Positions 46,301 to 59,311 of a stretch of 64,000 nt of DNA are shown here, one piece after another. The notes under the pieces were generated by a model. It ran no database searches. It saw only the letters and a program-made list of their open reading frames with translations, and was not told the origin of the DNA. Within the stretch, counting starts at the first letter, position 1; the number at the start of each line of letters is the position of its first letter. Source of the stretch: Flammula alnicola (lineage: Eukaryota; Basidiomycota; Agaricomycetes; Agaricales; Strophariaceae); the NCBI GenBank assembly GCA_015499995.1, contig JADNRV010000188.1:1-64000 (forward strand), read 5' to 3'. The position numbers and the translations under genes are program-made.

Positions 46301-47332
46301 TATCTTGAGCCCAAATTGCCAAAAGAGTAGGGATAGTGATGAGGGACATGGCCTTGGTCCTTCGGAGATGGTCGATGATGTTGTCTGGGGTAGGCATGAT
46401 GGGGAGCATCGAAGGAGATGTAGCTACGGGAGGGTACAGGATGACAGGGCTCAAAGCATATGTCGCGTGGATGATACTTGCGATGACACCCAAAGTGTGG
46501 AATGGCGGAAGGTGCATGCAACCAATGCTCCAGCCAGACATTTCAGGCATCGGCGCTAAATTTAACAGATGAATATAAACCCCCAACTCTGACAGAAGTA
46601 TGGACTCACGGAAAGAAGCCCAGTGACATATAATCCTGAAAGTCTCCTTGATAGACTTCGGAAAACCAGTACTCCCAGAAGAGTGCAAGTAGAGCAAGGC
46701 GTCATCCAGGGCAGGACGAACTGCGACCTTCGGATATTCCTCGAAAGGATCCTCTGGCTTCTCGTGTCCAAGCTTGGGGAAGATCTTGGACAGAGGTGGC
46801 ATCTCGAGAACCTCTAATGCGAATTCAGGAGAGTCCTTAGCGAGGTCGGCCTTGATTTCAGACACGAGTGTCTTGAGTGTCTCTTGCGTGGTGAGCAGCT
46901 TGTGGCAGTTGACTTCCTTGAGCATCTTGATGATGGCAGGTGCTATGTTACGAGGAGACATGAGGAATGGCTGCAGGGGGAGGCCTTGTTAGACGAATTC
47001 ATAGAGAACACGATTGTTACTTACAACTACACCTCCCCTCATTAAGCCCAAAGAGACGGCATGATACAAGAGACTGTCTGAGAGGGCAACGACTGCGATG
47101 ATCTCTCCTTCCGGGCCCTGGCGTCCTGGGCGGAAATAGTGGGCTACTCGATCGGCCGCACGACGGAATTCGAAGTAAGATATATTGGTGATATCCGATG
47201 CTCCGTCTTCATGGAACGAGTAGAGTGGGTATTGGGGTTGTGCTTGGCGTGGAAGTCGAAGACTTCTGGCAAGGTGACCGAGCCGTCCGTAGGAGGAATA
47301 ACACCGTCTGCAGCGAAAGTTAACTTCGACAT
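43382..47332 (-). CDS. NRPS-like A-T-R reductase (adenylation, carrier, thioester reductase)
   Basis: More than a dozen exons read from MSKLTFAADGVIPPTDGS to a stop at 43382. The adenylation domain has YLHSSGSTGFPKSIKET (phosphate loop), LAPIYGGTEFGGPTY, and PRAGKGTVMRKAA near its end. The carrier domain has LFEQGMD|SLGATILRR with the phosphopantetheine Ser. The reductase is an extended SDR fold with TQVLITGSTGNLGSQI (NADPH loop) and VGTGYGESKYVTER (Tyr-x-x-x-Lys). Proteins of this A-T-R layout activate a carboxylic acid as AMP ester, load it on the carrier and release it as aldehyde or alcohol. Fungal relatives include aminoadipate reductase and basidiomycete aryl/fatty acid reductases. No condensation domain is present. 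The substrate cannot be read from the sequence by eye. All key residues are present. Confidence 0.85.
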
Positions 47333-50300
47333 TGTAGTTGAAGTTTCAAGTGAGTGGATGGTTTTTTGAAGCTTCCAAGGTCGTCCTTATATGGGGAACC
47401 ATAACTGCCTTGATGTGTGTGAGATCAATGTAAAGATGTTCTTGTCATCGGGAATCTGTTAGCCTGTTTCGCAGATGTTCAGCCATTCCTGTATTTTTAG
47501 TGACGGGGTAAGCCGTGAATATGATGTTACTTGCGGGGCGACAGAATCACCCTTCATCAAGGGTTCGGCCAGGAAACCGACGGTGGCACACCGGGTGCCA
47601 GCACAAATGCGATTCCGAGTCCGCTAAAAAAAACTCCGTGTGCACATGACCATACACCAAAAGAGGAAGGAAGTTCTATTTCGGGAACACGTTCATTTAT
47701 CCATCAGGTCACCAGCGTACTTTGAGCGCACTGTTCAAAATCTCCCAGAACAAAGGTTGTGTTACAGTTTCTCAGAGATTTCCTTCGTGGATTGGTACAG
47801 TAAAGAAACCAGGCCGGGCTCGGGATCGGGTTTGGTGTTCCAAGAGCGCCCCGTTGTAGCCGCCATCTAATACAAAACTCCCTGAAAAGACGGAATATGG
47901 GGATAATGGTAACTCAGTGTTTCTGGACATCACAAGTTGCCCGAGCGCAATCATCTGTGACCGATACAGCATGCGATACTTGACGTGATGCGTTGAACAT
48001 GGGGTATAGTTTCTTCTTGCCGCTCGTCAATATACAGACTGACCCTTGAGTGGGTCCGGGTTTGTGAATGCAGATTTATGCGTCATTGATCACCGCTACT
48101 CTGCAACAATTGACTATCGTACTTACGACATATATTCTCGAAGGATTTCATTGGTTATGTAGATGGCCGCTGTCTCCAGTATCCATCAAACTGTAACATG
48201 AGCATGTATGCCATTTGGCAGTGTTGTGTTGTGAATATCTCGATCTAACTCGGGTTTTTGAAGCGTTTCTGATTACGGGTCGATGGAACATCTACTGTCA
48301 ATAGGCGCAGCGTGTCGACATCACGGAACGCTGGAAGAGGAAAGTCCATGTAGGGCGGCATGCTTTACACTTGCTTTACACTCCAAGAAGACAGTGTCAA
48401 TATACATATTCACAGGCCGTGGCAAGCTCGCTTAACTGCTATCGACGTCGTCGTATGGTGCTTCTTCTTGTGGGCTCAACCGAATTAAATATATCATGGT
48501 ATAGAGTAGTCTCGGATGGCGTTTGACATGGCTTATTTTGGCTGTAGCTTCCTGGACCCTATTTTAAGTCAGAGGAAGAGCAGTCTCGGTACGAATGAGC
48601 CATTCGGTTTCTTGAGCGAATGAATGTGACAAGTGCTGCAGGCAGCAAGATGTATTGCATCTCACAGCTCAATCACCTAATTGTTGATGTTAAGAACTGT
48701 AGCATCATATGATGATCACCATGAAATGTTCGTTATTAACCCCAAGAAGCATCAAGAAGTGGAGATTCGCGTCCATGTCAGGGACGAGAGTTTGACTCGG
48801 CAAAGTCGAACGGTCCTGTCAACCAAGACAATCTCAGTCGAAATATCCGAGACACTTGAGATAGAGCCAATCAGGAGTCAATGCGAACTGCGCTTTATTG
48901 TTGAAGTGATGTTCTCATGTTCTCATACAGTTTCCAAGCTAAAGGATAACGTTTGCCATATAAGCTTCCCGCAATGGGAGAAGTGGATATTGAAATGCAC
49001 AGAACAAAGGTGCGTATCTTGATATTTTACGCTTATCGTCATGCTATGCCACAGAGGATCCCGAGCGACGACATTTTGGACTGGGGTATATCACGGGGAC
49101 TCGGGCTCGGCTACTATTTTTAGGCGCCTGTCATTAGAACCGCTGTCACGAATAGTACATACCAGATCGTAGCCATTAGCTATTCGACAGTATACAATAG
49201 CGATCGTCGAGTCATTTAGTTCTATTTAGACTCGGGGTACATTACGACGAGCGGATATCGTAGAATTATTTCGTTTAAAGACGGATCATGCTTTCTAGAT
49301 CTGTCTGTACCTTTATGTCGCCGAGGTTGAATGTAACCACGAACGATGAGAATTTACTATCGTCAATTTATCTAGCGTGGGTAAGGCGCCTATAGCTGCA
49401 TGCGATACTCCTGATTTCATGGAGCGTACAGCACTGAATTGCAATGGCGAACAACGGTCTCTGTGGAGACCCTTTCATTCGTGGGTAGGACATTTTCATT
49501 TGGGGTATCAGAGAAGAGAGTTGGCAGATCTGTAGCCATTCCATCAAATAAACGAGAAGTTTGTCAAGAAGATGAACAATTGCATCAAGGAGACGGGTAA
49601 GAAGACTGATGCAACATCATACATACGCAGGAAGTTTCCCCGTGCAATTGCAGTTTTCCGTGCTCGACGGTAGATATCACACGGCACTTATCTTGGAGAT
49701 TGAGTTTAATAGTATAAAATTATTTCCCAGTGGCTATTATGGCATGACTTCGGCGACGATTCATGTTCACTGGCGCGCAACGCCCAGGAAGTCAACTTTC
49801 TGAATGTCTTTGGCCTTCTAATAGCAACCATATTTAGCGGACTTCTCTGATATCAGTCGCTCTTTTCCCATCTTCTACTGAAAATCTCATGAGTTATTAT
49901 TATATATTTGGGGATTTATTTCGCTCAAAGCTCACACTCAAATGCGAAGTGGTTTCAGGCAGGAAACGTATCAAGTTTTGATATTAAGTAATTTCAGCCA
50001 TCTCTTGCTGGTCTTGTCTGCTAGACTTCCATTCTTTAATTTAAGCAATACGCGTCGACGCGTCTACCCCAGACCCTAATTTTGAATGCAATAAGCACCG
50101 ACGCGACGCGTTTAATTAGCCACGTGATTTCGGCGCTGGGTCATCGAGGCCGATCACCGAAGCCCACTGCGCCGCATTTGCCAATTCTCGACATTGTTTA
50201 TTCAGTCAACTACCTGACGCAACGGCGATCGCTTAACCGCCCTCAATTAGCCTGACATAATGTGACAATGGAGAAACATTGAAGTTATTATAAGTCCAGA

Positions 50301-51013
50301 GAAGACTTCACTGAGTCGGCTAGTATGTTAGATGAGAAATCGATTTAGCCAGGGGCATATTGGGGGTAACTCATACGGCCATGAGATCGGCTATGAGGCC
50401 GAGATATCAGGGACACTTTCAATTAAGGACATACTGTGCCTATATGAAATACCAAATGCGTCTTAGTCTTGGAACCGACGGTGTAAGCAGGAATTCGGGA
50501 CGTCATATTCTTCAAGATTCCATCTCCTCGACATGATTCCTAAAGAACTAATCTACAGCCTGACACACCGTTTTTATCCTGGCGAAATAATTCCACGTGA
50601 TGTGGCCTTGGTTGAAGGGCCTTAAAGGGCTTACCGTGTAGTCTGCGCAAGCATTATTTCACCTCGATGAAGTGTTCAAGAAGAAAAAAACGCGATGTCT
50701 TACCGAAGTCATGTATGACGTCGGCGACGGTGTGGCATTGAGTTGATCATCCCCTTACAGTCGATTGTCTGGAATAATGCACTACATATACGTATGGAGA
50801 TCAGGTATCACACAGGGACTACTGTCAGAGGGCATTGCACCGACTCGGCTTCGGGGATATGAGAAAGCGCGGCCAGAGGTATGTACGTACGTGCAGTATA
50901 CTCATATGACAACATCACCAGACTGCAGTGCCAAAAAACAAGAGATTTGCATTAACGTCATCCTGTGTCTATATACAACGCGGAACCCATGATATTATCT
51001 CAACAGAGGCGCT
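47333..51013. other. 3.7-kb gene-poor interval
   Basis: The first part is the promoter of the NRPS-like gene. I checked ORFs at 47531-47870, 48681-49022, 49609-49803 and 50765-50992; none shows a family signature or splices into a longer product. The only notable structure is the MluI-box cluster at 50050-50126. It could hold non-coding RNA or decayed repeats that I cannot recognise. Confidence 0.4.
50050..50126. promoter_or_regulatory. Cluster of MCB (ACGCGT) boxes and an E-box
   Basis: ACGCGTCGACGCGT at 50050-50063 is a 14-bp perfect palindrome holding two MluI cell-cycle boxes. A third ACGCGT lies at 50106-50111, and CACGTG at 50121-50126. In fungi ACGCGT is bound by MBF (Mbp1/Swi6-type) factors. 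No gene start is recognised within several hundred bases, so the role is unclear. Confidence 0.3.
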
Positions 51014-53083
51014 TCAAGAAGTTTTGCCAACCTCCCCTAGACGGTCTTGCTCTTCGGGGTTCCATCCTTTCGATTTGATGTCCTGAAGGACGGAGTCCGC
51101 AAGCTGGCGCACAGCAACACCTTCCTTGTTCTTGTAGAAGATGATGTCTCCCTCGTCCTCGATGAATTGGCACTCAGTGAAGGAGCGGTAAAGGGCGTAG
51201 AAAGTGGGCTAGAGAATAGGTTTATGAGTTAGAAAGTATTCAGGCGAAATGTGGATTTCTCCGTACCGTCGAATCGTAATTGTAGTCTTCTTTCAGGACC
51301 GATCTAACGGCCTTGGTGATCTCAGGGCCGTTGTCTATGATTCCGGAAGGAAGCATCAGCGATGTTCCTTAACTCTCCCGGGGATTGTCTTACAGAATGG
51401 AGCCCTCAAGAAGAAATCTGGTGAACGAGTTGTCAGAAAAAACGAAGTCACTGATACATGAATCAAAACTTACGGTGAGCGACGTGGTCGTGGCTGATGT
51501 TGTGGAAGAAGAACCTTCCCATCCATCCAAGAAGAGGCCTGTCAACGGTAGCAGCAGCACCGCGGAGGAACGACCACTCTCCCTTCCTGTAGTGAGGGAT
51601 GGTGGGATCGGAGTGGTGCAAGAAAGTGAACATGACGATCCTATTTTGCAGAAGGTTTGGTCAGGACTTCGATTTTTCGGGACACATCCTAACTTACCAG
51701 TGGTTTACAAGCTAGCGGAACTTAGTCAACTAAAAAACATCCAGTGTTGTTTGAGAGATTCTCACCAAGTAAGGAACCAAGTAGTGCCACAAGAAGAACT
51801 CTCTGCCCATGTAGTAGAGGAACGACACCATGGCGGTAAGGCCGACGTTAGACAAGAAGATAGAGAAGCCTGTGCAGTAAAATTAAACAGTTAGGGTCGA
51901 TATCAGAGTTATGAGACAGAGTTTCGCCTACGTTGCTCTGGCTTGAACAAAGGAGAGTTCGGGTTGAAGTGGTTAGTTCCTGAAGGGTACATCGGGGAGC
52001 CCATGGTGTTTTGTCTGCCATTTCCTCAAGATCAGTACAGTAAAACAATCCAAATCCTCGGGGGAACATACGCAAGATACACCCACCAGCCGCTGTTTAA
52101 TTTCTGCGTTAGACACTGGCCTTATGGTGTCGGGAATAAGGGGAAAGACTCACAAGCCTTGCATAATGAACATCCTGTAGAGCGAGTAAAGAGGGGTTTC
52201 TTCGAAGATCTCCGCGTAGTCGGCCTTTGTCGCAGTCTTCTCGTCTGGGAGTTTGAACTGGCTACGGGTATATGGAACGTAGTTCTCGTCGCGCTCCATC
52301 GAGGCAGTCGCTTTCTGATAATAGGAGAGGTGGATAAGTAGGAAGCACAAGCTAAATGATGGTAGTACGCGAGAGGCTTACATGGTGGGCGTGATGGGTC
52401 GAGCGCCAAGCATAGTAAGGAATGAGCAACCACTAAGACAGATATTTATGTCAGTATTCTGAGTCCAGTCGAGTAAGTCCTCAGACAGAATTCTCACATT
52501 ATGAAGTATGAAACCGACAGTGTTGTTGACCCTGTTGTCCTCAAACAAAGAGGTGTGTCCACAATCGTGGCCTTTAGTACATCTTCAGTCGTGTGTTTTG
52601 AGTCAAATAAGAGAGGACAACCACGCACCGAGACAGAAGAGCCCGGCGTTTACAAGACCCTGGACCCACCAGTAGAGGAGCCACAACGAGCCCTTCACAG
52701 CCGCCTTCTGTAATCCGCCAGTGACAAGACCCCCAAAGTCGCCCGCTGCCCAGGGTGTGATGGAGGTCGAGAACTTGTACAAAAACAGAGTGAAGACAAT
52801 GTCACGAACGACATATAGCGCTGCCCTCGTCTCGTTCTCTGCGATGATGAGGATTATCAATGAGCCTTTTCCGCAAGACATTGAAGAGTAGATGAGACAT
52901 ACTCTTGAGGAGGTGCTTGGGGACCGCATCATGAATTTCCTTCAAGGTAACAGTAGGAGGCGCGAAGGGTTTATTGAGCCTTTGGTAAAAGCATCACAGT
53001 GAGCGGTGCATTGAAGGGGAGGTCATCAGCGTGAGAAGACGCTCTTACCTTGCCTCGTATTCAGGCCCGTTTCGAAAATACAT
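51014..53083 (-). CDS. Delta-12 (oleate) fatty-acid desaturase
   Basis: Many exons read from MYFRNGPEYEARLNKPFAPP (53083) to a TGA at 51014-51016. Three histidine boxes, the di-iron ligands of membrane desaturases, are visible: HDCGHTSLFEDN, WRSTHHAHHKATASMER and HDHVAHHFFLRAPF. PTVTLKEIHDAVPKH and the hydrophobic spans (GSLWLLYWWVQGLVNAGLF, GFSIFLSNVGLTAMVSFLYY) fit the Delta-12 family. Such enzymes convert oleoyl to linoleoyl chains in the ER. The end, YNYDSTQPTFYALYRSFTEC, is also typical. The start codon is the first in frame, but family members usually have a longer N-terminus, so an upstream exon (53100-53560) may exist. No disruption was seen. Confidence 0.85.
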
Positions 53084-54918
53084 CGCAACGAGAATGAGGG
53101 AGGACGAATAGCAAAAATCACCAGTGGAGAATATCTACTGGGATAAGAGGGGGTAAAGTCAGACTGGACGAGATCCGTCGACCCTATAAACCTTGCTTCC
53201 GGCACTTCTGAACTGATGGATCAAAATAAGTGGCAATCAAAATGGTTCGAGGTAACATATTCTCCAGGCGGAAGGGAGACTCTCACTGGCACAGAGTGAA
53301 CATGTTGCTTATAACTTGGCTTCTCCGTGAGAAATACGCCGTGAACTTCGTACCCTGTCTCCCAAATATCCTGAGTAGTTCGAATACTCCTAGAGATTTC
53401 GAGCTTGTGTCCAGATGCATAAAACCTTTCCATTTTGGCTATTAGCTGTATTAACTGTTTTATCCAGCGGTTTTATTTCTCGAAACGAAGAAAGCGGAGT
53501 ATGATAAATACCATGAAAGTTCCGACTGGCCATTTCCTCATCCCCAAATATTCTCCAGGCCCGGCATGGCGGCATTCTTGAAAGCACGAACTGGCTCGCA
53601 TGATAGGACCGGTTTTCTGCGACAACCCGGAAACTTTGAGGTAGGAAATCACGAGTTAGTAACTATAACCGCTGGTTCGATGGTTGGTTCGACGTCAAAA
53701 GAACTCGGATCCGCCAGGAACGGGTAATAGTAGCTCGGTATTTGCACTTGCTTGCCCACATTTGATCCTCACTGAAATAGTGACGTCCAGTGGAGAGCGG
53801 CGAGAAAGCATCACGGACAACTTTAATTAGCAACTCAATCACTCAGAATCACTCCCAGGGTTGAATATCACCTGAAAGAACAGTCAGTTCGCGACTCCAG
53901 CCAGCCGAAGTGGACTCGGGGTCACCAAAGGAAAACGGGTAACGATACTGAATCGAAAGTCCTCCAACGAACCAGCCGCAGTCCTCATCGCGCTCAAGTT
54001 CAGTACTTGAATCCCTCTTATCTGGGTGCTAGTATCATCATTCATTTCAAATCATACAGTAATGTCAAGCTAAGTATTTACACCTTCAAAGATTGATCAA
54101 GCCCTAGCAGCATGAATTCTAATAATAGCTGCGCACGTCACCGTACCATCCCCGAACTTTGAGCCCAAAAGAACGACACTCGGTAGGACGCAGAGTTAAC
54201 ATACGAGGGCAGAGAAATCATATGCATCGCAGCGAACCATACTTAGTAGTGAAGTAGTGACCTACGCAGCTCTGTGCTAAATTTCTTTATATGCCGGGGT
54301 CGACGTTACTGAACGTCGATCATCATGGTCAATTGGTCATCTGTCCATCTTAGCCACATTCAAAATTCAAACTTCAAAATATATCAGACAAGTCCAAATC
54401 GACGCCAGTTTAAAAGTAGCCAATGAAGAGATGGCGCAGGGGATGGTCACGGCCCACCAATAGAAACACGCTCAAACTCATGCACCAAGCAAACAATCGC
54501 GATTCGCAGAAACGATCCCCAACTCACCACCCACCAAACTTCAAAGCAAGAGGAAAAAGGATATATAAAAGATTATAAAACAAAAAAAAAACAGAGAGAT
54601 AAAGAAGGCGATGTCAGGTTCCTCATAAAAGGCCGGATAGAGGGAGAATTCAGAAACAAGCAAACACCTCCGCTTCCCTCCCCAAAAGAGGATGAGAAGC
54701 ATCAACGCGCCAGATCTAAAACATCCAAGTCTACGTACCCCAACGGGGAGAATTCCTTATCCCGAAAAGACCGCGTCTCGATATCATACACCATGATCAC
54801 ACCGTTCCTCATCTTCGAGGCCTCCTAAAACCACATTCAATTCCGAGCATGTTCGTGTCGTTCGTCCGAAAGGCGTGGGGGATGCCGACAGCTTTCTGAA
54901 CTTCCTCAAACACACTTT
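53084..54918. other. Intergenic between desaturase promoter and aconitase 3' end
   Basis: No gene recognised. May include upstream exon(s) and promoter of the desaturase, and the 3' UTR of the aconitase. An A-rich run lies at about 54579-54590. Confidence 0.35.
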
Positions 54919-57714
54919 TTAAGCGCTAGCCTTAGCCTTAGCGTGGGCAGCCATCTAGACGCGGAAAGTGCAGTCAGAAAAAGCCCAACAAGCCAAACGA
55001 AGAGAACACACCAAGTTGAGCGCAGAGCCAGCCTTGAACCATTCGATTTGTCCCTCGTTGAACGAGTGGGCGAGAGGGAACTCCTACAAAGTCAAACAAA
55101 CCGATCAGTAAACCGCACATCCTGTGTCCAAACAACCACGACTCACATCAACGCTGCCATCCTTATGCTTGACAGTGAGGGTCAGGTTCTTGCCAGGGGC
55201 GAACGTCTGGAGGCCCTTGATATCGACCTTGTCGGTACCCTTGACCTTGTCGTAGTCCTCGGGGTTGACAAAGGTGAGGGCAAGCATACCCTGCTTCTTC
55301 AAGTTGGTCTCGTGGATACGGGCGAAGCTGCGGACGATGATGGCAAGACCGCCGAGGAAACGGGGCTCAAGGGCAGCGTGCTCGCGCGACGAACCCTCAC
55401 CGTAGTTGTGGTCACCAATGACGACCCACTTGATGCCAGCCTCGCGGTAACCGGCAGCGACCTGTGGGACACCACCCCATGAGCCATCGAGTTGGCTCTG
55501 GATCTTGTTGGCCTCGCCGTTCTCAGCGTTGATAGCACCGATAAGGCAATTCTCTGCGGAGAAATTCAGAAAAGGGCGACAACAGCGAAGGCGTATGCTT
55601 ACGAGAGATGTTTTCGAGATGTCCACGGTACTTCAACCAGGGTCCACCAGCGGAGATGTGGTCAGTAGCTAGTAAATATCATCAACGACCATCGTCTATT
55701 TGTTAAAACGGCGAACACTTACTGCACTTGCCCTTGACCTTGATCAGAACTGGGAGGTCCTTGGGGTCCTTACCATCCCAGGGAGCGAATGGCTTGAGGA
55801 GTTGCAGACGGTCGCTCTTGGGATCAACCTGGACCTGAACGGTGGCGCGGTCCTGAGGAGGGGGCTGGAAGGTATCCTGTCCTGGGTCATATCCACGAGG
55901 AGGAAGCTCGAAGCCGGAAGGATCAGAGAACTTGAAGGGAGTGCCAGAGGGGGTAGGGATAGAGTCAGTCAAGGGGTTGAACGACAGAGTTCCGGCGAAG
56001 GAGAGTGCAGTGACGATATCGGGCGAGGCGACAAAGGCATGGGTAGCAGGGTTAGCATCGTTACGTCCAGTGAAGTTACGGTTGTACGAGGTAACGACTA
56101 TGACAAGAGAGTAAGCGTCGTGTTTACTTGCTTGCAAATAACAGATACGCACTGGTGTTGGGTTCACCTTTCTTGACGTCTTTCCTGTCCCATTGTCCGA
56201 TACAAGGTCCGCAAGCGTTGGCAAGGACGATTCCTCCAGCACCTTCGAAAAGGTCGATCTGTCCATCGCGAGCAATGGTGGCCCTAACTTGTTCGCTTCC
56301 GGGGGTGATGGTGAACTTGGACTTGAGCTCAAGACCAGCGTCGGTGGCCTGTTTGACGAGCGAAGCAGAGCGCGACATGTCCTCGTAGGAAGAGTTGGTG
56401 CAAGAACCGATGAGGCCGACCTTGATCTCATCGGGCCATCCGTTCTTCTTGGCCTCAGCCGCAAGCTTGGAGATGGGGGTGGCGAGATCAGGAGTGAAGG
56501 GTCCGTTGATGTGGGGTTCGAGTTCCGAGAGGTTGATCTCAATGACTTGGTCGTATTCAGCGCCTTCGTCAGCCTTGAGGTTGTGAGCGAACTGCTGGGC
56601 GTATTTGGCGATCTCCGGGCGTTTAGTGGCATTCAAGTAGTCGGTCATGCGGTGGTTGAATGGGAAGAGAGAAGTCGTTGCACCAATCTCGGCACCCATG
56701 TTGCAAATAGTGGCCATACCCGTGCAGCTGAGAGATTCGACACCAGGGCCCTTGTACTCGACAATGGCACCAGTTCCACCCTTGACGGTGAGAATGCCAG
56801 CAACCTTGAGAATAACGTCCTTGGGAGTGGTCCAGCCGCCGATCTTGCCTGTGAGGTTAACACCGATAACCTTGGGGCACTTGAGTTCCCAAGGAATTCC
56901 AGCCATGACGTCGACGGCGTCGGCACCACCGACACCGCAAGCGATCATACCGAGACCTCCAGCGTTGGGGGTGTGAGAGTCCGTGCCGATCATGAGACCA
57001 CCGGGGAAAGCATAGTTTTCGAGGATGATTTGATGAATGATTCCAGAGCCGGGTTTCCAGAAGCCGAGACCGTATTTTGCGGTAGCAGTGCCAAGAAGTC
57101 GTAGACCTCCTTGTTGATAGAGATGGCGCGAGCGAGATCCTTGACGCCGCCAACTGGGCCTCGATCAAGTGGTCACAGTGGACGGTGGTGGGGACGGCGG
57201 CGGTGTCCATTCCAGCGGACATGAATTGGAGCAAGGCCATCTATAATTACGTCAGAGAAGATGAGATAAGGAGTGACGTCGAGACATACTTGGGCAGTAG
57301 CATCCTGGCACGCAACACGCTGTAGAAAAGGGTTTAGCTAACAGTAATAACAGTGAGAGAAGCTGGAGAAGACTCGCATCAGGACGAAGTTTCAGGTAGC
57401 TAACACCCCGCACAATGTCTTGGTTGGCAGGGTCGTCAAGATGACCATAGAGAATCTTCTCGGAGAGGGTCAGCGGGCGGTTAAGCCTAGACTGATCGTT
57501 AGCGATGCTTCGATGAGAGAAGGGTTGAGAATAACCTGTCGCGGACGATAACGAGGTTGTCCTCGATGCGCTGATAGTTGATGTATTTGTCCTTCTCAAG
57601 AAGAGACATGGCGACTTTGGTGTCGCCAATGCGTGGGGCGGCTGTGGCCATGCCCTTAGCTAGGCGCTGAAGGGCAGCCACAGCGTTAGCTGTTCTGCTG
57701 GGGACGTTGAGCAT
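54919..57714 (-). CDS. Mitochondrial aconitate hydratase, with two apparent single-base deletions
   Basis: Reads from [20 protein letters not shown], a basic, hydroxylated start that fits a mitochondrial presequence. The body includes [47 protein letters not shown] and [14 protein letters not shown] (the three Fe-S cysteines), [30 protein letters not shown], and the tail [11 protein letters not shown]. Aconitase isomerises citrate to isocitrate in the TCA cycle. Near 57151-57156 (EAQ|GGVKDL) and 57085-57094 (YDFL|TATAKYG) the frame shifts by one base each time. Coding similarity is uninterrupted across both points and no intron fits. The gene should be essential, so assembly errors are the simplest explanation. 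The remaining exons are clean. Confidence 0.9.
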
Positions 57715-59311
57715 CGCGCCAACGACAACGAGGGAGCGAGCAGGATGAGGTTGCGGTGCAAGGAGCGAGCCGGAGCAAACAAATTTATGCAAACCCGCCA
57801 CGTGAATTCCCGACAACACACGTCCACACTGCCAATCACAACACAGAAATTACTTTGCCTTCGCCGCAAAGTTATTCCCGCATGCCGCCGCTTGCAATTA
57901 TCCCCACACAATCCCCACACAGTCAGGAAGCGGGTTCTAACTTGGCGAGCAGTTGGACGACATTCTTACTAGAATCAAGGGTGTTTCATTACTAGCTTTA
58001 TCCAAGAATTTTTTCGGAATTGCGATGCCGAAGAGGTTGTGGACGCACTCAGGCGCCTAAATATTCTGCTTTGCTTGTCATCCAATTGGCTCATCACAAT
58101 AATATGTCATCGTAGCTTACATTTTTCTTACCATCGACTCGATAGGCGATTTACAAAATCCTTACTTCAACTTCCTAACGTCGCCCAACAACTCCCTTAT
58201 CTCGCTCGCGATCTCAAACCCATGTTCTGCCTTCTTGCTCTTCCTCTCCAACACCTCTCATTTTCTCACATCGATATCCACCCTGAACTGTAACCCTTCC
58301 TCCGAGCAATTCGCACCTTGCGTTCCGTCCTCGCCAAGGCCGGGTTTCTTGCCTGTCAACCTCTCCGACGCAGCGACCATATTCAACAGATCTCGGACCT
58401 CGTCCCACACCGCCACGCGGGTAGTACCTATAACCTCTCGGACCTCTTGCGCGAAGGACCCTTCTTTCCTCTTTCTCGAGTTGATATGTTCATGCGGAGG
58501 GTGTCTACGTAGCCCTCCACCCTTTACCCTCCTCTTCCAGCATCCCACTCAGACCAGCCGCTGTCTCCGACCTAAAGGTCGAAATCTATAATAAATTTTA
58601 GTAACGCCTTCATATCTCGTCTCCACCATGACCCAGCTCACCAAATCGATATATCCTTCACATAACCACCCCAGCGCCACGGCCCTATTTACCTTCTCCT
58701 GCACCTGGCGCTGCTTTCCCCGTTAACACGGTGCATCTCGTCCAATTTTACCTCGTCCACAACCTCCTCTTCGCCATTCTTCATATACAAAAGATTACTT
58801 CGCCGTGTCTCCGCCCGTCGATGCGCAACAGCGACAAGCATGCGCCTAAAGAACCAGAAAAAAAGACTCGTTTAATAAATATCAGTAGCAAGGACAGTTG
58901 TGCCAACTCACTTCATCTTCTCCAGCCCACCCCCATCCCTTACCCAAGGAGCCTTAGCACGTCCTCCAACCTCCGTTCCACTATGTCACGTTCCCACCCC
59001 TCAGCCGCGGCTGCCGTGGGGTCCGAACTGCACCCTTTGCCACCACCCCTTCCACTGCGTAAACATCGAACGTGATACGCGTGCAGGTTCTGTGAATACG
59101 AATGACAACACGCGACGCGTGCGTTAGAACTTTGAATGATCACACGGCCTCTTATCAGATTTCCGATGGTCGCACAAACGGCGACGGCGACGGCGTCCCT
59201 CGATTCGGGTTGGCCCGGCACGCATTGCAGCCAGACCCCCCACAATTGACAGGAAAGAACTGATCACGAATAGAAAGACTCACTGCGAGTGCCTCTGTGG
59301 TGTGCTTATAT
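57715..59311. other. Intergenic upstream of aconitase
   Basis: C/T-rich sequence with overlapping ORFs on both strands (58214-58591, 58731-59127, 58940-59245). None shows a known domain. One minus-strand reading (GTTRVAVWDEVRDLLNMVAA) looks protein-like but could not be extended. The first few hundred bases should be the aconitase promoter. Confidence 0.35.

Noticed and set aside
54943..57104. Long plus-strand ORFs (up to 303 codons) over the aconitase gene
   Set aside because: Antisense shadows of a clear aconitase; no domain in the plus-strand readings.
58214..59245. Possible protein-coding gene upstream of aconitase
   Set aside because: Pieces look protein-like in places but cannot be joined by credible splice sites on either strand.
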